From: Acidimicrobiia bacterium
GTDB lineage: Bacteria; Actinomycetota; Acidimicrobiia; Acidimicrobiales; Poriferisodalaceae
NCBI GenBank assembly: GCA_026983855.1
Contig: JALSTE010000719.1
Span: 1-7,594, forward strand
Reading direction: 5' to 3'
Length of the DNA: 7,594 nt
A model generated the notes under the pieces. It was not told where the DNA came from, did not search any database, and saw only the letters and a program-made list of their open reading frames with translations. Of the stretch, positions 1 through 6,857 are shown piece after piece. Positions within the stretch are counted from its first letter, which is position 1; each line of letters opens with the position of its first letter. Position numbers and translations under genes: made by a program.

Positions 1-700
1 CGAGGACGTGGGCACCACCCCCGCCGACATGGAGATCATCCACCGGACCACCCGCTACGTCACCGGCCTCCCGGGGCGCACCGGGGACACCTCCCCCACC
101 ACCGGGGCCACCGTGTTCCACGCCATGAGGGCCGGGGCCCGGGCCGCCTTCGGGGACCCGGACCTGGCCGGGCGAACCGTCGCCGTCCAGGGCGTCGGCA
201 ACGTGGGTCGGCACCTGTGCGGGCATCTCCACGAAGCCGGGGCCGAGATCATCTGCGCCGACGTCGACCCCGCGGCGGTGGCCGAGGTGGTCGACCGGTT
301 CGGGGCCACCGCCGTCGATCCCGGGGAGATCCTCGGGGTGCAGGCCGACGTGCTGGCGCCCTGCGCCATGGGGGGAGCCATCACCGCCGAGGTGGCCTCG
401 GCCCTCAGGGTCGGACTGGTGTGCGGGGGAGCCAACAACCAGTTGGCCACCCCCGAGGTGGACCGGCTGCTGGCCGACCGGGGCATCGTCTACGTACCGG
501 ACTACCTGGCCAACGTGGGGGGCGTGCTCTCCGGCACCAGTCTCGTCCTCGGCCTGGATGATGAGGGGCTGCGGGACCGGGCGGAGGGGGTCTTCGACAC
601 CGTGTCGGAGGTGCTGCGGAGATCGGCGAGCACCGGGGTGGCCCCCGGGGCCACCGCCGATGAGATGGCCCGGGCCGTTCTGGACGCGGCCCGGGGTTGA
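1..700 (+). CDS. NAD-dependent Glu/Leu/Phe/Val-family amino-acid dehydrogenase, C-terminal part (5' end outside window)
   Basis: This family oxidatively deaminates an L-amino acid to its 2-oxo acid with NAD+, releasing ammonium, in the cytoplasm. The frame is open from the left edge (first full codon at base 2), and the first visible residues, EDVGTTPADM, match the conserved EDVGTT segment in the middle of leucine dehydrogenases. The N-terminal substrate domain with the catalytic lysines is therefore missing only because the window starts late. The Rossmann domain follows: glycine motif GVGNVG at bases 191-208, then an Asp (260-262) at the end of the second strand, which favours NAD over NADP. 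Conserved CGGANNQL and PDYLANVGGVLSG segments follow. After VGG the usual leucine-dehydrogenase VADELYG stretch is replaced by SGTSLVLGLDDEG, so substrate choice (Leu/Val or Phe) cannot be called. The stop is TGA at 698-700. pheS begins 43 bases later, apparently from its own promoter. Confidence 0.9.
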   Translation, partial: EDVGTTPADMEIIHRTTRYVTGLPGRTGDTSPTTGATVFHAMRAGARAAFGDPDLAGRTVAVQGVGNVGRHLCGHLHEAGAEIICADVDPAAVAEVVDRFGATAVDPGEILGVQADVLAPCAMGGAITAEVASALRVGLVCGGANNQLATPEVDRLLADRGIVYVPDYLANVGGVLSGTSLVLGLDDEGLRDRAEGVFDTVSEVLRRSASTGVAPGATADEMARAVLDAARG

Positions 701-706
701 TACGCG

Positions 707-736
707 TTCGGCTGGTCGGTGCCGGGCGTCTAATCT
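707..736 (+). promoter_or_regulatory. Putative pheS promoter giving a leaderless mRNA
   Basis: TAATCT at 731-736 fits the actinobacterial -10 pattern TAnnnT and ends 7 bases before the pheS ATG at 744, which would put transcription start on or beside the A of the start codon. A weak -35-like TTCGGC lies at 707-712 with an 18-base spacer. No Shine-Dalgarno is seen at a usable distance: only a GGA directly abuts the ATG. The missing ribosome site and the -10 placement agree with each other, but this is inference from sequence alone. Confidence 0.5.
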
Positions 737-743
737 CGTCGGA

Positions 744-1781
744 ATGACCTTGACCGACGAAATCACCCGGGCGGGTGAGACGGCCGTCGCAATCATCCGC
801 GGGGCCTCGTCCCTCGAAGAGCTGAAGGCCGCCGAGCCGACCATCTTCGGCAAGAAGTCGGCCCTGGGCTCGTTCAAGAGGTCCCTGGGGGGACTGGACC
901 CCGACGAGCGCAGGGATGTGGGCCGCCATCTCAACACCGTGAGGGCCGAGGTGGGTGACGCCCTCGAGGAGCGGAGGAGGGAACTGGCGGCCGAGGAGCG
1001 GCGCCGTCTGCTCGAGGCCGAGCGTCTGGATCTGACCGAGGTCCCCACCTCCCCCCGGCTGGGCCACGCCCATCTGGTCAGCCAGGCCCAGGAGAGGCTC
1101 GAGGACGTGTTCGTGGGTATGGGTTTCACCGTGGCCGAGGGACCCGAGGCCGAGACCGACTGGTACAACTTCGAGGCCCTGAACATCCCCCGCTGGCATC
1201 CGGCCCGGTCCATGTGGGACACCCTGTACCTGGACCTCGGGGACGGCGACAACGTGGTGCTGCGGACCCACACCTCCCCGGTGCAGATCCGGGTGATGCA
1301 GAACCAGGGTCCGCCGATCTACTCGGTCATGCCGGGTCGGGTCTACCGGAGGGACACCGCCGACGCATCCCACATGCCGGTGTTCCACCAGATCGAGGGC
1401 CTGGTGGTCGACCGGGGCATCACCTTCGGTGATCTGGCCGGCACCCTCGACGCCTTCACCTCGGCCTACTTCGGGGAGTCGATCTCGAGTCGCCTGCGAC
1501 CCTCCTACTTCCCGTTCACCGAGCCCTCGGCCGAGTTCGACATCACCTGTGTGATCTGTGGCGGTGGGGGTTGTCAGACCTGCCAGCGAACCGGCTGGAT
1601 CGAATTGGGCGGCTGCGGAATGGTCCACCCCAACGTGCTCCGCAACGTGGACATCGACCCCGAGGAGTTCTCGGGTTTCGCCTTCGGGTTCGGGATCGAC
1701 CGTCTGGCCCTGATGAGACACGGGGTGGAGGACCTGAGGCAGATGTTCACCAATGACGTGCGCTTCCTCAGCCAGTTCTGA
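744..1781 (+). CDS. pheS: Phenylalanyl-tRNA synthetase alpha subunit
   Basis: PheS is the catalytic chain of the cytoplasmic (alpha-beta)2 enzyme that activates Phe with ATP and charges tRNA-Phe. The 345-residue length is normal. The N-terminal ~90 residues form the tRNA-binding coiled-coil arm (EELKAAEPTIFGKKSALGSFK, then charged helices). The class II core follows: HPARSMWDT from H152, motif 2 GRVYRRDTADASHMPVFHQIEG (G198-G219), and motif 3 FAFGFGIDRLALM with Arg320. Ala313 matches E. coli Ala294, which shapes the Phe pocket. Residues 269-280 carry four cysteines spaced C-x2-C-x4-C-x2-C, an insertion also found in many clostridial-type PheS proteins but absent from the E. coli one; it may bind a metal. 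The ATG at 744 is chosen because the frame upstream overlaps the dehydrogenase and does not resemble PheS. Translation is probably leaderless. pheT lies 110 bases downstream. Confidence 0.97.
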   Translation: MTLTDEITRAGETAVAIIRGASSLEELKAAEPTIFGKKSALGSFKRSLGGLDPDERRDVGRHLNTVRAEVGDALEERRRELAAEERRRLLEAERLDLTEVPTSPRLGHAHLVSQAQERLEDVFVGMGFTVAEGPEAETDWYNFEALNIPRWHPARSMWDTLYLDLGDGDNVVLRTHTSPVQIRVMQNQGPPIYSVMPGRVYRRDTADASHMPVFHQIEGLVVDRGITFGDLAGTLDAFTSAYFGESISSRLRPSYFPFTEPSAEFDITCVICGGGGCQTCQRTGWIELGGCGMVHPNVLRNVDIDPEEFSGFAFGFGIDRLALMRHGVEDLRQMFTNDVRFLSQF

Positions 1782-1822
1782 GACGGCTGGGCGGGTTGAC
1801 CCCACCCCGAGGCACGCCCCTG

Positions 1823-1841
1823 CGTCCGTTCCACCCGGACG
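1823..1841 (+). other. Small hairpin in the pheS-pheT spacer
   Basis: CGTCCG (1823-1828) can pair with CGGACG (1836-1841) across a 7-base loop. There is no T-tract after it, so it is not a convincing intrinsic terminator. It lies just upstream of the putative pheT -10 element. It may be a partial attenuator, an mRNA processing or stability element, or chance in GC-rich DNA. Confidence 0.3.
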
Positions 1842-1856
1842 GTGCAGACCTGTAGG

Positions 1857-1862
1857 TAGATT
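1857..1862 (+). promoter_or_regulatory. Possible pheT promoter, -10 element
   Basis: TAGATT fits the TAnnnT -10 pattern and would start a transcript near 1869-1870, about 22 bases before the pheT ATG. No recognisable -35 is present. The only Shine-Dalgarno-like stretch, GAGG at 1877-1880, ends 11 bases before the ATG, which is rather far. The 110-base spacer is the main reason to suspect independent pheT transcription. Confidence 0.3.
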
Positions 1863-1891
1863 GACCGGACCCCAACGAGGCTGAGTGTCAG

Positions 1892-4255
1892 ATGAAGGTA
1901 CTTCTAACGTGGCTGAGGGAGTTCGCCCCCATCGAGGGTGATCCCACCGAGCTGGGCGAGGCCATGTCCTCCCTGGGCATGGCGGTGGAGTCGATGGAGA
2001 CCTTCGATTTCATGGACGGTCTGGTCGTGGCCCGGGTCCTGGACCTCAGGTCGCACCCCTCGGCCGACCGGATCCAGCTGGTGGACGTCGACGCCGGTGA
2101 CGGGGAGCCCCTCCAGATCTGCTGCGGTGCGTTCAACATGGCGGTGGGTGACCTGGTCCCCCTGGCGACCCTCGGTTCCACCATGCCCAACGGGATGGAG
2201 ATAGCCCGCCGCCGGATGAGGGGGGAGTGGTCCAACGGAATGCTCTGCTCGGCGGCCGAGATCGGGCTCGGCTCTGACGCCGCCGGCATCATGGTCCTGC
2301 CCGAGGGGCTCACGCCGGGCACCCCCGTGGCCGAGGCCCTCGGGCTGGCCGATGAGGTGCTGTGGGACCTCGAGATCAATCCCAACCGACCCGACGCCAT
2401 GTCGGTGATCGGGGTGGCCCGGGATCTCGCCGCCCACCTGGGGGTGCCGTTCTCCGTTCCCCGTTGGGTGGTGCCCGAAACCGGGGAGTCGGTATCGGAG
2501 GTGGCCTCGGTGGAGATCTCGGCCCCCGAGCTGTGCGGTCGGTTCGTGGCCCGGGTGTTGAGGGACGTCACGGTGGGGAGTTCACCCACCTGGATGCAGA
2601 CCCGGTTGTCGCTGTGTGGGATGAGGCCCATCAACAGCGTGGTCGACGTCTCCAACTACGTGATGTTGGAGTTGGGCATCCCCAACCACACCTACGACCT
2701 CAACCGGGTGCCCGGTGGTCACCTCGGGGTTCGCTGGGCCCGTGAGGGGGAGCGGATCGTCACCCTCGACGGGGTGGAACGGGATCTGGGACCGACCGAC
2801 GGTGTCATCGTGGACGCCGATGACACCCCCATCGGCATCGCCGGGGTGATGGGCGGCGCCAGCACCGAGATCGGGCCCGGCACCACCGACGTCCTGTTGG
2901 AGGCGGCGTGGTGGAACCAGAGGGCCATCGCCGAGACCTCGGCCCGACTGGGTCTGCGCAGTGAGGCCTCGGCCCGGTTCGAACGGGGCGCGGACTGGGC
3001 GATCAACGATCTGGCCACCGACCGGTTCTGCCATCTCATGTCGGAGATGGGAGCCACGGTCACCCGTGGGCACATTGACGTGTTCGGGGTGATACCGGAG
3101 CGTCCCCGGGTGACCGTCAGGGTCAACCGGGTGAACGCCATGCTCGGGACCACCCTCGATGGCGAGCGGATCAGGGGCCTCCTCGAGCCGATCGGATTCG
3201 AGTTCGAGCCGGGGTCCCCGGCCGATGCCCCGGTGGTCGTCGTTCCGTCGTTCCGACCCGACACCACCACCGAGATCGACGTCATCGAGGAGATCGCCCG
3301 CCACCACGGCTACGACCGGATCGAGACCACGGTGCCCCGCTCGCCGGTCGCCGGTCACCTCACCGGATACCAGCAGGACCGCCGGCGGGCCCGACGGCTG
3401 CTGGTCGGGGCCGGACTCATCGAGGCCATGCCCCTGCCCTTCCTGGCCCCCGGGGACGTCACCCGGGCCGGGCTGCGGGTCGAGAGCCCGGTGACCCTGG
3501 CCAACCCCCTGGCGGCGGAGGAGTCGGTGTTGAGGCCCTCGCTGCTACCGGGGATTCTCAACGCCATCGCCTACAACGAGTCCCACCGGAATCCCTCGGT
3601 GGAGTTCTTCGAGATCGGGACGGTGTTCTCCGCCCCGGCTCCCGGGGAGATCGTCCCGACGGAGAATGAGCATCTGGCGGTGGCCCTGGCGGGTCGGGAG
3701 GCCCCCGGGGCCAAGGAGTACTGGGACCTGCTGGTGGCGGCGTTCGATGCCCCCGGCGCCACCCTCCGCAACCAGGACGATCTTCCCGGTCTGCACCCGA
3801 CACGCGGGGGGGTCGTGTCCGTGGGGGACAGCACGGTCGGGGTGGTGGGGGAGGTCGACCCCGGGGTCCTCGAGGCGTGGGGCATCCCCGAGCGGGTGGC
3901 GTGGCTGGAGATCGATCTGGGTGCGTTCCTCCGTTCGGAGCACGGGGCCCACCGCTACCGCCCGGTCAGCGTCTATCCATCCAGCGACATCGACCTGGCC
4001 TTCGTGGTGCCCGACGACCGCCAGGCCTCTGAGGTGGAGGAGGTCCTCAGGGATGCCGCCGGGCCCGAGCTGGCCCGTCTGGTCCTGTTCGACGTCTACC
4101 GCGGCGAGGGGGTGGAACCGGGTAGCCGCAGTCTGGCCTACTCACTGCGGCTTCAGGCCCCCGACCGCACCCTCACCGACGAGGACGTGGCCCTCATTCG
4201 TGCCCGGTGCATCGAGGCGGTGGAGGACCGACTCGAAGGCCACCTCCGCCACTGA
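1892..4255 (+). CDS. pheT: Phenylalanyl-tRNA synthetase beta subunit
   Basis: PheT is the tRNA-binding and proofreading chain that pairs with PheS. The 787-residue length and domain order are those of a complete bacterial PheT. The start MKVLLTWLREFAPI is the canonical N-terminus. An EMAP/OB-fold tRNA-binding domain spans about 44-155. The B3/B4 editing domain spans about 210-385 with His266, Glu337 and Ala359 at the positions of E. coli His261, Glu334 and Ala356. Ser357 replaces the E. coli Thr354, as in the common RSEAS form, so hydrolysis of Tyr-tRNA-Phe should be retained. The B5 domain (about 406-478) keeps the acidic residues Asp457, Glu461, Asp463, Glu466 and Glu467. The C-terminal ferredoxin-fold anticodon-binding domain (FDX-ACB) runs from Tyr689 to the end (VSVYPSSDIDLAFVVPD). 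The gene ends 212 bases before the convergent oxidase operon. It may be co-transcribed with pheS, use its own weak promoter, or both. Confidence 0.97.
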   Translation: MKVLLTWLREFAPIEGDPTELGEAMSSLGMAVESMETFDFMDGLVVARVLDLRSHPSADRIQLVDVDAGDGEPLQICCGAFNMAVGDLVPLATLGSTMPNGMEIARRRMRGEWSNGMLCSAAEIGLGSDAAGIMVLPEGLTPGTPVAEALGLADEVLWDLEINPNRPDAMSVIGVARDLAAHLGVPFSVPRWVVPETGESVSEVASVEISAPELCGRFVARVLRDVTVGSSPTWMQTRLSLCGMRPINSVVDVSNYVMLELGIPNHTYDLNRVPGGHLGVRWAREGERIVTLDGVERDLGPTDGVIVDADDTPIGIAGVMGGASTEIGPGTTDVLLEAAWWNQRAIAETSARLGLRSEASARFERGADWAINDLATDRFCHLMSEMGATVTRGHIDVFGVIPERPRVTVRVNRVNAMLGTTLDGERIRGLLEPIGFEFEPGSPADAPVVVVPSFRPDTTTEIDVIEEIARHHGYDRIETTVPRSPVAGHLTGYQQDRRRARRLLVGAGLIEAMPLPFLAPGDVTRAGLRVESPVTLANPLAAEESVLRPSLLPGILNAIAYNESHRNPSVEFFEIGTVFSAPAPGEIVPTENEHLAVALAGREAPGAKEYWDLLVAAFDAPGATLRNQDDLPGLHPTRGGVVSVGDSTVGVVGEVDPGVLEAWGIPERVAWLEIDLGAFLRSEHGAHRYRPVSVYPSSDIDLAFVVPDDRQASEVEEVLRDAAGPELARLVLFDVYRGEGVEPGSRSLAYSLRLQAPDRTLTDEDVALIRARCIEAVEDRLEGHLRH

Positions 4256-4330
4256 CCCCGATCTCTCATCGCGCGTCCCCCGTCCCCACCCATCGAACCC
4301 CAGCCCCCGTTCCCACCCAGCCCCCTTTTC
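4256..4330 (+). terminator. C-rich, G-poor tract after pheT: candidate Rho-dependent terminator
   Basis: These 75 bases immediately after the pheT stop contain about 44 C and only 9 G on the sense strand, with eight runs of three or more C between 4277 and 4325 and a TTTT at 4326-4329. Such C-over-G bubbles are typical of Rho loading (rut) sites. No intrinsic hairpin plus T-tract is seen on the plus strand here. The complementary minus strand is G-rich and could form a G-quadruplex. Function is inferred from composition only. Confidence 0.4.
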
Positions 4331-4389
4331 TGAGTAGCTGAGGCGGCCTGGGGGTACCTGAGATCTCACAGATCGGGGGAGGACGGGGG

Positions 4390-4429
4390 AGGACGCGAAA
4401 ACGGCGGGGCAGGACGCGAAAAGGCGGGG
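4390..4429. repeat. Two imperfect tandem copies of a ~20-base unit
   Basis: AGGACGCGAAAACGGCGGGG (4390-4409) is followed one base later by AGGACGCGAAAAGGCGGGG (4411-4429), differing only by one missing C. On the minus strand each copy reads as a C-rich arm followed by TTTT and CGCGTCCT, which is the 3' half of the oxidase terminator. It looks like a local duplication of the terminator's 3' arm. Confidence 0.6.
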
Positions 4430-4456
4430 GCCGAACCCGTCAGCCCCCGCCTTCGC
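4416..4456 (-). terminator. Intrinsic terminator of the ba3 oxidase operon
   Basis: AAGGCGGGGGC (4421-4431) pairs perfectly with GCCCCCGCCTT (4443-4453) around an 11-base loop. The stem can extend by three further GC pairs past two bulged A residues. Read on the minus strand, the hairpin begins 11 bases after the subunit I stop codon and runs into TTTT, as expected of a Rho-independent terminator. Read on the plus strand there is no T-tract after the stem, so it probably acts in one direction only. Confidence 0.75.
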
Positions 4457-4467
4457 TCAGCGTCTGA

Positions 4468-6186
4468 TCACCAGAGCTGGATACCCGGGGACACCGGCCA
4501 GATCGGCCAGTAGTGGAAGATCAGCTCGCCCAGGACGATCACGATCCCGACGATGGTGATCAGGGTCCACATCCCGATCCGGTCCATGATCGCCCAGGTG
4601 TCGCGGGGGCCGTTGATGATCGGCGCCAGGGGCACCTTCTGGACCGTGGTCACGGCCCGGTTGGAGAAGATGGTCCCGAACACGACCACGAAGAACATCA
4701 CGGCGGCGATGAACATGATGGTCCCGCCGATGGCCGTGAGGGCGTGGGACAGGGCCCAGTTGAAGTTGTCCTTGTAGGTCGCCTCCTGGATCAGGGTGCG
4801 GCGGGGAACCCCCTCGATCCCCCCGGCCATCTGACCCCGGGAGAAGATCGACACCCCGATGGCCCACGTCCAGACCTGGACCACCGCCAGGGGCCGGTTG
4901 TACAGCCGCTTGCCGGTGAAGTAGGGGATCAGCCAGTAGGAGATGGCCATGATCGACAGGGCCACCGCGGTACCCACCGTCAGGTGGAAGTGTCCCGGAA
5001 TGAACGAGGTGTTGTGGACGACCAGGTTGGCGGTGAGGCTGGCGTTGACCAGGCCGCTGGCACCACCACCCATGAAGATGATCCCGGCCAGCAACTGACC
5101 GGCCACGGCGGGGTCACCCCACGGTAACTTTCCGATCCAGGCGATCAGCCCCTTACCACCGCGGGCCCGGGCTCCGGACTCCAGTGACGCCACCACGGAG
5201 AACAGGGTCACCACGCTGGGGTAGAAGATGGCGAAGGTGAGCAGCCACTGCAGCGACTTGGAACTGAACGGAATGCCGGGGTCGGTGAACTGGTGATGGG
5301 CCCCCACGGGTATCAGCAGCATGAAGGCCACGAACACGATGCGGGTGAGGCCGTCGGAGAAGATCTTGCCCCCGACCTGGCCCGGCAGGAGCATGTACCA
5401 GCTCACGTAGATCGGCATCAGCCAGAAGTAGACGATGGGGTGACCGGTGAACCAGAACAGCACCCGGGTGAACTGGGGATCCACCTGATCCCGCCAGCCC
5501 AGGGACCACGGCAGGAGGTAGAACAACACCTCGACCGCTATCCCCAATGAGGCCAGGAACCACATGATGTAGCTGATGATCGAGGCGTAGGCCAGCAGGG
5601 GGATCCGGTCCTTGGGGTGGTCCTTGCGCCAGTCGGCGAGGGTCCAGATCATGTTCACCAGCACCAACCAGGTGGAGATCACCAGCAGCACCGCCCCCAC
5701 GTAGAAGGCCGGGGTGGCCTGCAGGGGGGCGTAGAAGGTGAACAGCACCGTGGCCTTGTTGGCGAGTATCGCCCACAGGGCCAGGGCCACCCCGATGGTG
5801 GCACTCCACGTGGAGGCCTGGGATATCAGACGGCTCTTGAGGGGCCGTCCGTAGGCCTTCATGGTCATCAGCGACAGGAACGAGTTGGCGAAGCAGAAGG
5901 TGAACACCAGCACCATTGCCACACCGTGGAGGGTGAGCCCCTGGTAGTAGCTCTGGAGCCGCACCTCGTCATAGAGGTTGATGTTGGCCCTCTCCAGGGC
6001 CTGCAGCAGGCCCATGAGGGCTCCGATGCCGAAGGCCAGCAGGGCCAGGTATAGCTGCCACTTGAGGGGGCTGAGATCGGCCTGGGTCACCCCGGGGATG
6101 TCGATCTGCCAGGTCCGGGCCTGGGCGGGGGTCACCACCGGCTCGGGCTCGGGGGTGGGGGATGGGGTTTCGATGGTTGCTGTCAT
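4468..6186 (-). CDS. cbaA: ba3-type (B-family) cytochrome c oxidase subunit I
   Basis: This is the catalytic membrane subunit of a haem-copper oxidase, which reduces O2 to water and pumps protons. The 572 residues give about 13 membrane helices, the ba3 number, and the sequence follows Thermus thermophilus subunit I closely (YYQGLTLHG, TGHPIVYFWL, HHQFTDPGI, PGHFHL). His87 and His401 ligate the low-spin haem, His399 the a3-type haem, and His249, His297 and His298 CuB. Tyr253 is the residue expected to crosslink to His249. K-pathway residues of the Thermus enzyme are kept as Tyr260, Tyr264, Ser324 and Thr327. The first ~38 residues are Pro/Glu-rich and probably cytoplasmic. The ATG overlaps the subunit II stop by one base (TGATG) and has GGAG five bases upstream (6192-6195), implying translational coupling. 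It is the last gene of the operon and is followed by an intrinsic terminator. No subunit III is present, as is usual for B-family operons. Confidence 0.96.
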   Translation of the reverse strand: MTATIETPSPTPEPEPVVTPAQARTWQIDIPGVTQADLSPLKWQLYLALLAFGIGALMGLLQALERANINLYDEVRLQSYYQGLTLHGVAMVLVFTFCFANSFLSLMTMKAYGRPLKSRLISQASTWSATIGVALALWAILANKATVLFTFYAPLQATPAFYVGAVLLVISTWLVLVNMIWTLADWRKDHPKDRIPLLAYASIISYIMWFLASLGIAVEVLFYLLPWSLGWRDQVDPQFTRVLFWFTGHPIVYFWLMPIYVSWYMLLPGQVGGKIFSDGLTRIVFVAFMLLIPVGAHHQFTDPGIPFSSKSLQWLLTFAIFYPSVVTLFSVVASLESGARARGGKGLIAWIGKLPWGDPAVAGQLLAGIIFMGGGASGLVNASLTANLVVHNTSFIPGHFHLTVGTAVALSIMAISYWLIPYFTGKRLYNRPLAVVQVWTWAIGVSIFSRGQMAGGIEGVPRRTLIQEATYKDNFNWALSHALTAIGGTIMFIAAVMFFVVVFGTIFSNRAVTTVQKVPLAPIINGPRDTWAIMDRIGMWTLITIVGIVIVLGELIFHYWPIWPVSPGIQLW

Positions 6187-6659
6187 CAGTTCTCCACAAT
6201 GACTATGTCGGCGCCCATCCGGTGGTGGCCGATGCCGCAGTACTCATGGCACAGGAGGGTGAAGTCCCGCGCCTCGTCGAAGTCGACGTCGACCTCGGTG
6301 ATCTGTCCGGGGATCACCATGGCGTTCAGGTCGGTGTCGGGGACACGGAATCCGTGTATGACGTCGACCGATGTGACCTTGAACGTCACGTGGGATCCCG
6401 CCGGGATCTCCACCCGGTTGGGCACCCACTCCCAGGCCTGGGCGATCATGACCACCTCGTACTCGTTCTCGCCGACCTGTCGCACACCCGGATTGTCGAA
6501 GGGTGCGGTGACCCTGACGTCCTCGGGGCGGATCCGGCCGGCGGGTTCGGGGAGACTCTTGTGGCTGGCGGTCATGCTCAGCACCAGGGCTCCGATGGCC
6601 ACGCCGAGCACGACCACCGTGATCTGCATGACCCGCTTTTCTCTCTTGTCTACGTGCAC
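6186..6659 (-). CDS. cbaB: ba3-type cytochrome c oxidase subunit II (CuA protein)
   Basis: Subunit II takes electrons from a soluble or anchored donor into its binuclear CuA centre and passes them to subunit I. At 157 residues it is the short, single-helix B-family form: one membrane helix at about 11-30, then an outward-facing cupredoxin domain. All CuA ligands are visible: His102, then Cys137, Glu139, Cys141, His145 and Met148 in CHEYCGIGHHRM. Each lies exactly 12 residues before its counterpart in the Thermus ba3 protein (Thermus has Gln at the Glu139 position, which binds through its backbone carbonyl). The GTG start at 6659 is preferred over the in-frame ATG at residue 11 because GAGG (6667-6670) lies 7 bases upstream and that ATG is at the edge of the helix. 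The gap to the preceding gene is 9 bases, and GAGG overlaps that gene's stop codon. Confidence 0.95.
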   Translation of the reverse strand: MHVDKREKRVMQITVVVLGVAIGALVLSMTASHKSLPEPAGRIRPEDVRVTAPFDNPGVRQVGENEYEVVMIAQAWEWVPNRVEIPAGSHVTFKVTSVDVIHGFRVPDTDLNAMVIPGQITEVDVDFDEARDFTLLCHEYCGIGHHRMGADIVIVEN

Positions 6660-6668
6660 TCTGAATCC

Positions 6669-6857
6669 TCAGGCCCGGGTGATCAGCAGGATGTACATCC
6701 AGCTCCACACCCCGATGGTGAAGAGCAGGAACAGGAACATGATGAGCAGGGTCCCCCGGACGTCCTCGTCCTCGGTCGTGGGGTGGTGGCCGACCGGGGC
6801 TTGCCCCGTGTCCACCTCGGCCTCCTGCGTCTGGGTCTCTTCGGTCGTCTCGCTCAC
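6669..6857 (-). CDS. cbaD: ba3-type cytochrome c oxidase small subunit IIa, with acidic N-terminal extension
   Basis: This 62-residue protein has one membrane helix (about 36-59) and ends ITRA. The segment from R34 G35 to the end resembles the whole 34-residue Thermus subunit IIa (KGALAV...FFARG) in length and pattern. Subunit IIa supplies the helix that B-family subunit II lacks. The gene order IIa-II-I is the same as in Thermus. The first ~33 residues are an extra, probably disordered cytoplasmic tail with ten Asp/Glu residues. The GTG start at 6857 shares four bases (GTGA) with the upstream cupredoxin stop, and a strong GGAGG (6865-6869) inside the end of that gene lies 8 bases upstream of it. 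Identification rests on position and helix pattern rather than a long motif. Confidence 0.82.
   Translation of the reverse strand: MSETTEETQTQEAEVDTGQAPVGHHPTTEDEDVRGTLLIMFLFLLFTIGVWSWMYILLITRA

Noticed and set aside
405..1805. A 466-codon open frame on the minus strand opposite pheS
   Set aside because: It lies antisense to a clear pheS and the end of the dehydrogenase, has a His/Gly/Pro/Arg-rich sequence with no family resemblance, and is the usual by-product of high-GC codon bias.
1823..1841. Hairpin after pheS as an intrinsic terminator
   Set aside because: The stem is only six pairs and no T-tract follows; kept only as a hairpin of unknown role.
3666..4337. Plus-strand frame running out of pheT into the spacer
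   Set aside because: It is a shifted frame of the FDX-ACB domain with Trp/Arg/Pro-rich sequence. pheT reads through intact to TGA at 4253-4255, so there is no sign of a frameshift.
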